DNA from: Ferruginibacter sp.
GTDB lineage: Bacteria > Bacteroidota > Bacteroidia > Chitinophagales > Chitinophagaceae
Length of the DNA: 7,585 nucleotides
Direction: 5' to 3'
Assembly: GCA_030831725.1 (NCBI GenBank)
Contig: JAURKN010000051.1
Coordinates: 1-7,585, forward strand
The number at the start of each line of letters is the position of its first letter. Positions within the stretch are counted from its first letter, which is position 1. The notes below the pieces were generated by a model, which saw only the letters and a program-made list of their open reading frames with translations, did no database searches and was not told the DNA's origin. This document shows, in pieces, positions 1 through 6,902 of this stretch. The position numbers and the translations under genes were made by a program.

Positions 1-312
1 GCAATCACTCCTGTTTCTGTTTCCATTTGCAACGAGCGTAAATACAGGTTTACGATGCCCGTATTGCCTTCAGCGACAACTACCAGCGGTGCAGCTAACG
101 GTTACGAGTGGCTGCTTACTGGAAATCTCGCCACATATGGTGTAGTAGATTCCGGATCGCTGAACTCTAGAATTGTGGTGATAAAATTTACTTCTAATAA
201 CGCAACCCAAATTGGAGACAGTATAAAAGCAAGATACTTGAGCGATTGTGGAAACGGACCGATACGAGCCATGAAATTTTCAGTTCCCAATTTGCTTCCG
301 CCGTTAGCTCCC
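1..312 (+). repeat. PKD/Ig-like repeat unit 1 (lacks about its first 3 codons)
   Basis: There are 104 visible codons. Aligning the initial AITP with TITP of unit 2 shows that three codons are cut off, so the full unit would be 107 codons. Cysteines at bases 28-30 and 247-249 match those in units 2 and 3, suggesting one disulfide per module. The motifs GYEW, VVDSGSLNSR and GDSIKARYL recur in the later units. Confidence 0.85.
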
Positions 313-1512
313 ATATCCATTACCATTACACCTCTGATTACCAACCAATGTGGGAATAGGATTTACAGGTACTCTATGCCAATTCTTCCCGTTGGTACCG
401 CATCTCAATCTACCGCCACAGGATATCAATGGGAATTTACAGGCACACTTGGTGCGAACGCCGTTATTGATTCCGGAACGCTTAACAGTCGTATTGTCAG
501 AATGAAATTTACCAGCAATGCAGCAGCTTCCATAGGTGACAGTGTAAGGGCAAATTATCTTTCTTCATGCGGACCCGGTCCAAAAAAATCAGCTAAACTC
601 ACCAACACAGCCATCTTGCCACCATTGATGCCGGCTTCGATCTCTATGACCAATGTATCGTTGTCATGCGGATCGAATGTATACCGATATAGCTCTCCTG
701 CTTTGCCTTCAGCTACAACAACGTCTACCGCGGCAACAGGATATCAGTGGCAAATGCCAATCGGACCTTTGGGATCAACAGGTGTGCTTGATTCTGGCAC
801 TTTGCAATCACAGACCATCAGGATTAAATATACGAGCAATGCAAACGCGTCTGTCGGAGACAGCATCAAAGTGTTCTATACTTCCGCATGTGGGAACAGC
901 AATATCAAGGCTCAAAAATTAAACAATGTTTCTCCCTCTATTTTGCCCGCTCCAACCACACTTACCGGTTCAATCAATGTTTGTCCGATTTTGGGTACTA
1001 CTGAAAGTTATCGCTACACAACCGCTGCGGTGAGTGGTGCTGTTTCCTATGTTTGGACCATCCCGGCAGGGGCTGTCGTTGATAGTGGTTCGAATGGATT
1101 AAAAATCAGGGTCCGTTTTGTGACGGCAGGTTCGAATGACAGTATACTGGTTCAAGCGAAGGGATCCAACACATGTGTGGGTGCTAAAAAAGGATTAAGA
1201 CTGAATACCACAGGATGTGTCACACCAGTTTCTTCCAAAGATGAACCATCAACAATCCCGGTTGCCAAAAAGCTCGGTATTGAAATTTATCCGAACCCTT
1301 CGCTTCATTCCTTTTTTATCCATGTTAAAGATCAAGAGCAAATTAATCCTTTGATTCTTCGGGTGTATGATATGCAAGGAAGACTATTGATCAACAAGAA
1401 TGTTAATCGTAGTCAAACGTATTCCTTCGGTGAGGGACTTCTTCCAGGAACGTACCAGGTACAGATTATTGATGACAACAGGGTTATTAAAAAACTAATC
1501 ATCAAACAATAA
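1..1512 (+). CDS. T9SS-sorted repeat protein with PKD/Ig-like domains (5' end missing)
   Basis: The frame is open from the first base to the TAA at 1510-1512, giving 503 visible residues. The gene starts upstream of the window. The first in-frame ATG (base 55) lies inside a repeat and is not the start. Four tandem beta-sandwich-like repeats (bases 1-312, 313-633, 634-954 and about 955-1218) each carry an early Cys, a YRY/YRF motif, a central Trp, a V-x-DSG motif, a GDSI-like or NDSI motif and a late Cys. This pattern resembles the PKD-like/Ig-like modules common in Bacteroidota surface proteins. A short Ser/Pro/Lys linker leads to a C-terminal sorting domain starting at IEIYPNP and ending in a basic KKLIIKQ tail, typical of type A T9SS cargo. 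Any signal peptide and N-terminal catalytic or binding domain would lie off the window. The inferred role is a secreted or cell-surface adhesin-like or structural protein. Its true function is unknown, since only the stalk and sorting tail are visible. Confidence 0.9.
   Translation, partial: AITPVSVSICNERKYRFTMPVLPSATTTSGAANGYEWLLTGNLATYGVVDSGSLNSRIVVIKFTSNNATQIGDSIKARYLSDCGNGPIRAMKFSVPNLLPPLAPISITITPLITNQCGNRIYRYSMPILPVGTASQSTATGYQWEFTGTLGANAVIDSGTLNSRIVRMKFTSNAAASIGDSVRANYLSSCGPGPKKSAKLTNTAILPPLMPASISMTNVSLSCGSNVYRYSSPALPSATTTSTAATGYQWQMPIGPLGSTGVLDSGTLQSQTIRIKYTSNANASVGDSIKVFYTSACGNSNIKAQKLNNVSPSILPAPTTLTGSINVCPILGTTESYRYTTAAVSGAVSYVWTIPAGAVVDSGSNGLKIRVRFVTAGSNDSILVQAKGSNTCVGAKKGLRLNTTGCVTPVSSKDEPSTIPVAKKLGIEIYPNPSLHSFFIHVKDQEQINPLILRVYDMQGRLLINKNVNRSQTYSFGEGLLPGTYQVQIIDDNRVIKKLIIKQ
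313..633 (+). repeat. PKD/Ig-like repeat unit 2 (107 codons)
   Basis: This is a complete 321-base module. Its cysteines are at bases 349-351 and 568-570. It shares YRYSMPILP, GYQW, VIDSGTLNSR and a GDSV core with its neighbours. The repeats are conserved in protein but clearly diverged in DNA, so the duplications are not recent. Confidence 0.87.
634..954 (+). repeat. PKD/Ig-like repeat unit 3 (107 codons)
   Basis: This is a complete 321-base module with cysteines at bases 667-669 and 889-891. It has the same YRY, GYQW, VLDSGTL and GDSIK landmarks. Relative to unit 2, about one residue is lost before the first Cys and one gained in the loop after GYQW. The total length is therefore unchanged. 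Confidence 0.87.
955..1218 (+). repeat. Shorter, divergent PKD-like repeat unit 4
   Basis: About 88 codons. It keeps the first Cys (982-984), YRY, a central Trp, VVDSG and the second Cys (1174-1176). It lacks the Thr/Ser/Ala-rich loop that precedes GYQW in units 1-3 and has a compact loop reading SGAVSYVW instead. It adds a third Cys at 1216-1218. It is closest to the generic PKD-like domain that often sits just before T9SS tails. Its end is approximate. Confidence 0.75.
1273..1509 (+). other. T9SS type A C-terminal sorting domain
   Basis: This is a domain within the first CDS, about 79 residues long. It begins LGIEIYPNPS, continues through LRVYDMQGRLL and LLPGTYQVQI, and ends in a short basic strand. 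These are the standard landmarks of the Por-secretion-tail family. In known systems the domain directs the protein, after Sec export, through the outer-membrane T9SS translocon, where it is removed or used for surface attachment. Confidence 0.93.
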
Positions 1513-1531
1513 AGAAATCATTTTTCATTTG

Positions 1532-1557
1532 ATGGCTCCTTAGTGAGCCATTTTTTT
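1532..1557 (+). terminator. Rho-independent terminator after the T9SS protein gene
   Basis: A perfect 7-bp stem, ATGGCTC (1532-1538) paired with GAGCCAT (1545-1551), has a 6-base loop and runs into seven T's (1551-1557). It begins 20 bases after the stop codon. It separates the surface-protein gene from asnB. Confidence 0.88.
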
Positions 1558-1594
1558 ATCCAATAAAATGGGTTGCTATTCGAATTTGTTTCTC

Positions 1595-1620
1595 AAGTCT
1601 GATGGGACTTTTTTATTTTT
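1595..1620 (+). terminator. Weak second terminator-like hairpin
   Basis: AAGTC (1595-1599) can pair with GACTT (1606-1610). A possible extra T-G pair leaves a 4-base loop. A T-rich run (1609-1620, broken by one A) follows. The stem is short, so it could be a back-up terminator or a chance match in AT-rich DNA. Confidence 0.35.
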
Positions 1621-1712
1621 TCCATTGGCGATGTATTTTAATTCTTCATTTTAGAAAAAATCAAATAATAAATCCTAAAGACTGATTAATTTCAATAAAA
1701 TAAAAATATAGC

Positions 1713-1762
1713 TTTAATGAATTGCAAAGAAAAGTCAATAGTATTAAATTGTGTTCATTAAA
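1713..1762. repeat. 9-bp inverted repeat upstream of asnB
   Basis: TTTAATGAA (1713-1721) and TTCATTAAA (1754-1762) are exact reverse complements, with centres 41 bases apart, close to four helical turns. The pair lies 30-79 bases before the asnB start and flanks the weak promoter candidate. It could be a two-site operator or a long-loop RNA stem. The arms are AT-only apart from one G/C, so chance is a real alternative. Confidence 0.3.
1722..1752 (+). promoter_or_regulatory. Weak Bacteroidota-type promoter candidate for asnB
   Basis: A TTG at 1722-1724 is followed after 20 bases by TAAATTGT (1745-1752). This partly matches the Bacteroidota sigma pattern TTG-N19-21-TAnnTTTG; the last two positions of the -7 box do not fit. 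A promoter is expected here because a strong terminator lies upstream and asnB is the next gene. The exact position is uncertain. TAGCTTTA at 1709-1716 fits the -7 box better but has no TTG at the right distance. Confidence 0.3.
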
Positions 1763-1791
1763 TACGCTATTTAGCCATAAACTATTGAATT

Positions 1792-3459
1792 ATGTGTGGA
1801 ATCCTTGGATTTTTTTCTGAAAAACAAAATGCTTCAAAATACAGGCAAACCATTTTGGCGATGTCAAAAAAAATCAGGCATCGTGGTCCTGATTGGTCTG
1901 GTGTTTATGCCAATGAAAAAGTCATTCTTTCGCATGAACGATTGGCGATAGTGGATCCTCAATCCGGAGGACAGCCATTGCTCAATCCGGAAAAGACAAT
2001 CGCGCTTGCGGTTAATGGTGAAATATATAATCATCGTGAACTTCGTAGTTCGGCTTCGGATTTCAAATTTGCTACTGAGTCTGATTGTGAAGTCATTCTT
2101 GCATTGTATCAAAAAAAAGGATCGACGTTTTTGGAAGAATTGAATGGCATTTTTGCATTTGCGTTATATGACGCTTCGCAAGATTGCTACCTGATTGCCA
2201 GAGATCACATGGGTATCGTTCCTCTTTACATGGGCTGGGATGAGGAGGGGCATATCTACGTTGCTTCAGAATTGAAAGCATTGGAAGGACAATGTAAAAA
2301 AATAATTGAATTTCCTCCGGGTCATTATCTCTACAGCAAAGAATCTAAGTCTCCCATAAAATGGTATGCAAGGGATTGGCAGGAATTTGATGCTGTGCAA
2401 CATAATCCATCAGACATTTCTATGTTGAGAGAGGGACTCGAAGCGGCGGTTCATCGTCAATTGATGTCTGATGTGCCATACGGTGTATTGCTCTCCGGTG
2501 GTTTGGACTCTTCCATTGTTTCGGCCATTGCCAAAAAATTCTCTTCTATGAGGATTGAGTCAGACGATCGCCAACAAGCATGGTATCCTCAACTTCACTC
2601 TTTCGCAATCGGACTTCAGGGATCGCCCGATTTATCGGCAGCTCGCGAAGCCGCGTCACATATCGGATCCATTCATCACGAAATTCATTTTACCATACAG
2701 GAAGGGATGGACGCCCTTCGTGATGTGATCTATCATCTCGAAACGTATGATGTGACTACCGTAAGGGCATCAACGCCAATGTATCTTCTGGCAAGGGTCA
2801 TCAAATCGATGGGCATCAAGATGGTGTTGTCTGGTGAGGGTGCGGATGAGATTTTCGGAGGGTATCTCTATTTCCACAAAGCACCGGATGCGAAAAGTTT
2901 TCACGAAGAAACTGTTAGAAAGCTCGGTAAACTTCATCTGTATGATTGTTTGAGAGCCAATAAATCACTCATGGCTTGGGGTGTGGAAGGACGTGTACCT
3001 TTTTTAGATAAGGAATTCATGGATATTGCCATGCGGTTGAATCCGTCTGATAAGATGGCGAGAGACGGAAAAATGGAAAAGTGGATTTTGAGGAAAGCGT
3101 TTGAAGACTATCTGCCTGAAACCATCGCTTGGCGTCAGAAAGAACAGTTCTCGGATGGTGTAGGGTATGGTTGGATAGATTCTTTGAAAGCAAAAGCCCA
3201 GGAATTGATATCAGATGAAATGATGGAAAAAGCGGTTCATCGTTTCCCGGTAAATACGCCACAATCAAAAGAAGAGTATCATTATCGTTCCATATTCAGC
3301 GATTTGTTCCCTTCAGATTCAGCGGCACTTTGTGTGCCTTCTGTCAAATCTGTCGCATGCAGCACACCGGAAGCTCTTGCCTGGGACGCCTCATTCAGAA
3401 ATGTGAACGACCCCTCCGGCAGGGCTGTAGCTTCGATTCACAAGGACGCATACAAATGA
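1792..3459 (+). CDS. asnB: Asparagine synthetase B, glutamine-hydrolysing (EC 6.3.5.4)
   Basis: A 555-residue cytoplasmic enzyme that makes asparagine from aspartate, glutamine and ATP. The start is fixed by MCGILGF, because Cys2 must become the N-terminal nucleophile of the class II glutamine amidotransferase domain (about 1-190). Glutamine-binding residues are present: Arg50 in HERLAIVD, Asn75 and Glu77 in VNGEIYNH, and Asp98 in ESDCE. The synthetase domain (about 210-520) has the ATP pyrophosphatase loop SGGLDSS (235-241), VRAST around Arg325, LSGEGADEIFGGY (346-358) and EGRVPFLD (399-406). The C-terminal segment, with VACSTPEALAWD and DPSGRAV, matches the E. coli AsnB type (554 residues). 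No Shine-Dalgarno sequence is visible. The gene follows an intergenic terminator and lies 43 bases before thrA, so it may be transcribed together with the threonine genes. Confidence 0.97.
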   Translation: MCGILGFFSEKQNASKYRQTILAMSKKIRHRGPDWSGVYANEKVILSHERLAIVDPQSGGQPLLNPEKTIALAVNGEIYNHRELRSSASDFKFATESDCEVILALYQKKGSTFLEELNGIFAFALYDASQDCYLIARDHMGIVPLYMGWDEEGHIYVASELKALEGQCKKIIEFPPGHYLYSKESKSPIKWYARDWQEFDAVQHNPSDISMLREGLEAAVHRQLMSDVPYGVLLSGGLDSSIVSAIAKKFSSMRIESDDRQQAWYPQLHSFAIGLQGSPDLSAAREAASHIGSIHHEIHFTIQEGMDALRDVIYHLETYDVTTVRASTPMYLLARVIKSMGIKMVLSGEGADEIFGGYLYFHKAPDAKSFHEETVRKLGKLHLYDCLRANKSLMAWGVEGRVPFLDKEFMDIAMRLNPSDKMARDGKMEKWILRKAFEDYLPETIAWRQKEQFSDGVGYGWIDSLKAKAQELISDEMMEKAVHRFPVNTPQSKEEYHYRSIFSDLFPSDSAALCVPSVKSVACSTPEALAWDASFRNVNDPSGRAVASIHKDAYK

Positions 3460-3502
3460 AATAACCCATTACAAATCACGCACACAATTTGAAATTTACA
3501 TT

Positions 3503-5962
3503 ATGGAAGTTTTGAAATTCGGCGGTTCCTCTGTGGCAAACGCTGAGAATATAAAAAAAGTCATAGTAATCGTCAGGTCCAGAGACTCTAACAAACAAAG
3601 AATTGTTGTTGTTTCAGCACTGGGTGGCATAACGGATTTGTTATTGACATGCGCCAAAACCGCTTCTGAAGGGAGTCAGCAATATATCGAGATCTTCAAC
3701 GAAATCGAGTCTAGGCATATTGCACTCATTCATGAATTGATTCCGAATGTTCATGATCATTTCATGCAAAAGATGAAATCGACTTTGGAAGAGTTGAAAA
3801 AAATCATGCATGGTATTTGTATGATCGGCGAGATGACGACCAAGACGCAAGATCGTGTGGCCTCATATGGCGAATGGATGTCTTCCATGATCATTGCGGA
3901 GGCTTTTGTGGTTTCAGGAGTGAATGCGACATGGGTAGATGCCAGAACAATGATAAAAACGGATTCTACTTTCGGTGCAGCCAAGGTGGACTTCAATTTG
4001 ACAAACCCTAAAATCAAATCCATATTCACCGATTCAGTTGAACTATCTGTTGTTCCTGGATTCATAGCGTCTGATGCAGAATCCAATACCACAACATTAG
4101 GAAGAGGCGGCTCTGATTATACGGCAGCCATCATAGCTGCAGCTTTGTCCGCAGATGTGCTTGAAATTTGGACCGATGTAAGTGGCATGATGACGGCAGA
4201 TCCTCGTTTATGCTTAAATGCAAAAATCATTCCCACTGTCACATACAGGGAAGCCATGGAACTTTCTCACTTCGGTGCGAAAGTGATTTACCCTCCAACC
4301 ATTCAGCCCGTCATGACAGAAAATATTCCGGTTTGGATAAAAAATACTTTTAGCCCTGAAGATCCCGGAACAGTCATTTCCTCAGGCATTCAACCATCGC
4401 AATACGAATCAGATTCAAAATCATCATTGATTACCGGAATTTCAAGCATCAATAAAATCAGTCTGATTACGCTTGAGGGATCAGGAATGATCGGTATTCC
4501 CGGATTTTCAAAACGTTTTTTTGATGCATTGAGCAGAGAGTCTGTGAATGTCATTTTCATTACGCAAAGTTCATCGGAACACTCCATAACCGTTGGCATA
4601 GAGGAAGATAAGGTAAGTGTAGCTGTCCGTTCTGTGAATGAAGAATTCGATCGTGAAATGTTCTCAAACAGAATTGAACCATTGATGATCGAGAAACAAT
4701 TATCCATCATCGCAGTAGTAGGAGAGCAAATGCATCAGCACACGGGTATCAGTGGTAAAATGTTCGGCGCGCTCGGAAGAAACGGCATCAACATCCGTGC
4801 CATTGCTCAAGGTTCTTCGGAGATGAATATATCAGCTGTCGTTGCTACATCTGAGGCCAAGAAGGCGGTCAATGTATTGCACGAGGCATTTTTTGAAACA
4901 ACATACAAGCAGGTTAATATTTTTCTGGCAGGCACAGGAAATGTGGGGAAAAAACTGATAAGTCAAATCCAAAATCAATTGGATAAACTTCAGCAGAACT
5001 TGTCTCTACAACTAAGGGTTGCCGGTATCATCAACAGCCGAAAAATGAAAATGAGTGATTCAGGAATTGATCTGGATCAGTGGGAAAAGATATTGAACGA
5101 GGGAGAAGAGGCAGACGTTGAAAAATTTGCTGAAAGCATGATTTCATTGAATTTGAGAAATTCGATTTTTGTTGATGTTACAGCGCATGAAAATGTGTCT
5201 TTGTTGTATGAGCGATTGCTGCAAAAAAGCATTTCTGTGGTTGCATGCAATAAGATTGCCGCCTCTTCTGCATTTTTAAGGTATAAAAAACTGAAGGAGC
5301 TGGCTACGGAGTATAATGCCCATTTTTTATTCGAAACCAATGTGGGAGCAGGTTTGCCCATCATCGGAACCATCAACGATTTGGTAAACAGCGGAGATAG
5401 AATCCGGAGCATAGAAGCTGTTCTCAGTGGCACTTTGAATTTTGTTTTTAACACCTATGATGGCAATATGCCATTCAGCGATGTGGTAGCTTTGGCAAAA
5501 GCTGAAGGTTATACAGAACCGGACCCCAGACTGGATCTGGGAGGAACGGATGTGATGAGAAAAATTCTGATTTTAGCCAGGGAGGCTGGTGTGTCTATGG
5601 AATTCGACCAGATTAAAAACAATCGTTTTATGCCAGATGAGTGTATGACAGGGACTATAGAAGAATTTTTCAAATCCATGAGAACACATGAATCTCATTT
5701 CTCATCTTTGTGTCAAGCTGCTCAAAAAGAAAATAAAAAACTCAAATTTGTAGCTTCTTACGATGGTGAAAAAGCAAGTGTCGGATTGCAGAAAATCGGA
5801 TCTGAGCACGATTTCTATCATCTTTATGGCAAAGACAATGTGGTTTTGTTTTACACCGACAGGTATTCTGATCAGCCTCTGGTCATCAAAGGTGCGGGAG
5901 CAGGTGCGGATGTGACAGCCAGTGGTGTTTTTGCCGATATCATTCGTGCTACAAAAAAATAA
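3503..5962 (+). CDS. thrA: Bifunctional aspartokinase / homoserine dehydrogenase (EC 2.7.2.4, 1.1.1.3)
   Basis: An 819-residue fusion that catalyses the first and third steps from aspartate to threonine. The aspartokinase domain (about 1-295) shows KFGGSSVA (5-12), RVASYGEW (118-125), TTLGRGGSDYTA (197-208) and WTDVSGMMTADPR (223-235). Two ACT regulatory modules follow (about 318-370 and 398-450), with ITQSSSEHSI and IAQGSSEMNIS marking their effector-binding strands. This suggests feedback inhibition, probably by threonine. The homoserine dehydrogenase part (about 470-819) has the NAD(P) loop AGTGNVG (476-482), ETNVGAGLP (611-619), LSGTLNFVF (641-649) and EPDPRLDLGGTDVMRK (672-687). Within the last, Glu672, Asp683 and Lys687 fit the catalytic and binding residues known in yeast homoserine dehydrogenase. 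The length agrees with E. coli ThrA (820). The ATG at 3503 sits directly before the KFGGSS strand. It is the first gene of a tight thrABC operon. Confidence 0.97.
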   Translation: MEVLKFGGSSVANAENIKKVIVIVRSRDSNKQRIVVVSALGGITDLLLTCAKTASEGSQQYIEIFNEIESRHIALIHELIPNVHDHFMQKMKSTLEELKKIMHGICMIGEMTTKTQDRVASYGEWMSSMIIAEAFVVSGVNATWVDARTMIKTDSTFGAAKVDFNLTNPKIKSIFTDSVELSVVPGFIASDAESNTTTLGRGGSDYTAAIIAAALSADVLEIWTDVSGMMTADPRLCLNAKIIPTVTYREAMELSHFGAKVIYPPTIQPVMTENIPVWIKNTFSPEDPGTVISSGIQPSQYESDSKSSLITGISSINKISLITLEGSGMIGIPGFSKRFFDALSRESVNVIFITQSSSEHSITVGIEEDKVSVAVRSVNEEFDREMFSNRIEPLMIEKQLSIIAVVGEQMHQHTGISGKMFGALGRNGINIRAIAQGSSEMNISAVVATSEAKKAVNVLHEAFFETTYKQVNIFLAGTGNVGKKLISQIQNQLDKLQQNLSLQLRVAGIINSRKMKMSDSGIDLDQWEKILNEGEEADVEKFAESMISLNLRNSIFVDVTAHENVSLLYERLLQKSISVVACNKIAASSAFLRYKKLKELATEYNAHFLFETNVGAGLPIIGTINDLVNSGDRIRSIEAVLSGTLNFVFNTYDGNMPFSDVVALAKAEGYTEPDPRLDLGGTDVMRKILILAREAGVSMEFDQIKNNRFMPDECMTGTIEEFFKSMRTHESHFSSLCQAAQKENKKLKFVASYDGEKASVGLQKIGSEHDFYHLYGKDNVVLFYTDRYSDQPLVIKGAGAGADVTASGVFADIIRATKK

Positions 5963-5965
5963 GTC

Positions 5966-6892
5966 ATGCAAAGTATAAAAGTCAGTTCTCCGGGCACCCT
6001 TTCCAACTTATGTTGCGGTTTTGATATTTTGGGCATGGCTGTGGAAGCGCCTTTCGATATCATTCAGGTTTCGAAAAGAAACGCTCCGGGAATTTCCATA
6101 AAACACATCGATACATTCGGATTGCCTGAAGATTCTGCTAAAAATATTGCAGGAGTATCTTTAATGGCCATGATTGACATGTTGGACTACAAGGAAGGTT
6201 TTGATGTGGTTATTGAAAAAAAAATCAAGCCCGGCTCCGGACTTGGCTCCAGTGCTGCAAGCGCAGCAGGTGTAGTGGTTGCAGCAAATGAGTTGCTCGG
6301 GAATCCATTGTCATACAAGGATCTGATTGCCTTGGCAATGGAAGGAGAGGCCATGGCAAGCGGTTCGCGACATATGGACAATGTGGCGCCTTGTATTTTA
6401 GGGGGTACGGTTTTAATACGAGACTCCGCTCAAATGGATGTTGTAAGATTGAATAATCCGGATTTGCACATCAGTATCGTGCATCCACAAATAGAAATCA
6501 AAACCTCATATGCAAGAGAAATTCTACCTGTAGATATTCCTCTGAAAAAAGCCGTTAGTCAGTGGGCCAATGTGGGCGGATTGATCAGTGGTATTTGTAT
6601 GAATGATCTGAAATTGATCGAGCGTTCACTCGTTGATGTTATCATTGAGCCTGTCAGAAGTAAGCTTATCCCTGGTTTTAATGAGGTGAAACAACGTGCA
6701 TTAGATGCAGGAGCCATGGGAGGTGGGATTTCGGGAAGTGGTCCAAGTATGTTCATGTTCAGCCAAGATGAACATACCGCAACATGTGTTGCCAAAGAAA
6801 TGCAAATGGTTTTTGAAAGATTGAATGTAGAATGTAAATCGTATGTAACCAAACCATCGAGCATGGGAGTTCAGGTATTGGAATCAAAATAG
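5966..6892 (+). CDS. thrB: Homoserine kinase (EC 2.7.1.39)
   Basis: A 308-residue GHMP-family kinase that phosphorylates homoserine with ATP to O-phosphohomoserine. All three family motifs are present: the N-terminal SSPGTLSNLCCGFDILG (7-23), the ATP phosphate loop PGSGLGSSAASAAG (89-102) and the C-terminal GGGISGSGPSMF (252-263). EGEAMASGSRHMDNVAP (126-142) is the homoserine-kinase signature and supports this assignment over mevalonate or shikimate kinase relatives. Glu128 is the likely metal ligand. The length matches E. coli ThrB (310). The ATG lies 3 bases after the thrA stop, so translational coupling is likely. The gene contains a run of nine A's (6216-6224) within VIEKKIK, but the frame continues intact. 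Confidence 0.97.
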   Translation: MQSIKVSSPGTLSNLCCGFDILGMAVEAPFDIIQVSKRNAPGISIKHIDTFGLPEDSAKNIAGVSLMAMIDMLDYKEGFDVVIEKKIKPGSGLGSSAASAAGVVVAANELLGNPLSYKDLIALAMEGEAMASGSRHMDNVAPCILGGTVLIRDSAQMDVVRLNNPDLHISIVHPQIEIKTSYAREILPVDIPLKKAVSQWANVGGLISGICMNDLKLIERSLVDVIIEPVRSKLIPGFNEVKQRALDAGAMGGGISGSGPSMFMFSQDEHTATCVAKEMQMVFERLNVECKSYVTKPSSMGVQVLESK

Positions 6893-6894
6893 GA
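6891..6894 (+). promoter_or_regulatory. Shine-Dalgarno-like AGGA before thrC
   Basis: AGGA overlaps the last two bases of the thrB stop codon TAG (6890-6892) and ends 8 bases before the thrC ATG at 6903, a workable ribosome-binding spacing. asnB, thrA and thrB lack a comparable purine box. Bacteroidota rarely rely on Shine-Dalgarno pairing, so this may be weak or accidental. It does agree with the chosen thrC start. Confidence 0.4.
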
Positions 6895-6902
6895 AACAAC
6901 AG

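Noticed and set aside
55..57. ATG at 55 as the start of the first gene
   Set aside because: The frame is open back to base 1, and the 18 codons before it align with the beginning of repeat units 2 and 3. The ATG is internal and the gene is cut by the window edge.
653..922. 89-codon plus-strand frame inside the repeat protein
   Set aside because: It overlaps repeat unit 3 in another frame. The repeat frame shows clear protein conservation and the alternative has none.
1..1218. Tandem repeats as a CRISPR array or DNA-level satellite
   Set aside because: The units are 321 bases long, code for protein, and differ widely in DNA sequence. They are protein domain repeats.
1513..1791. Possible small RNA or tRNA gene in the intergenic stretch
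   Set aside because: No cloverleaf, conserved riboswitch core or short conserved ORF was seen. Only terminators, AT-rich DNA and the inverted repeat are visible.
3484..3503. TTTG just before thrA as a promoter -7 box
   Set aside because: The bases before TTTG do not fit TAnnTTTG and no TTG lies at the expected upstream distance. It is too weak to annotate.
3757..4092. 111-codon minus-strand frame within thrA
   Set aside because: The aspartokinase frame is strongly supported across the region. The minus frame has no family features.
5077..5454. 125-codon open frame on the minus strand
   Set aside because: It lies wholly inside thrA, whose homoserine dehydrogenase motifs run through the same bases. 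It has no recognisable motif or start signal, so it is a shadow frame.
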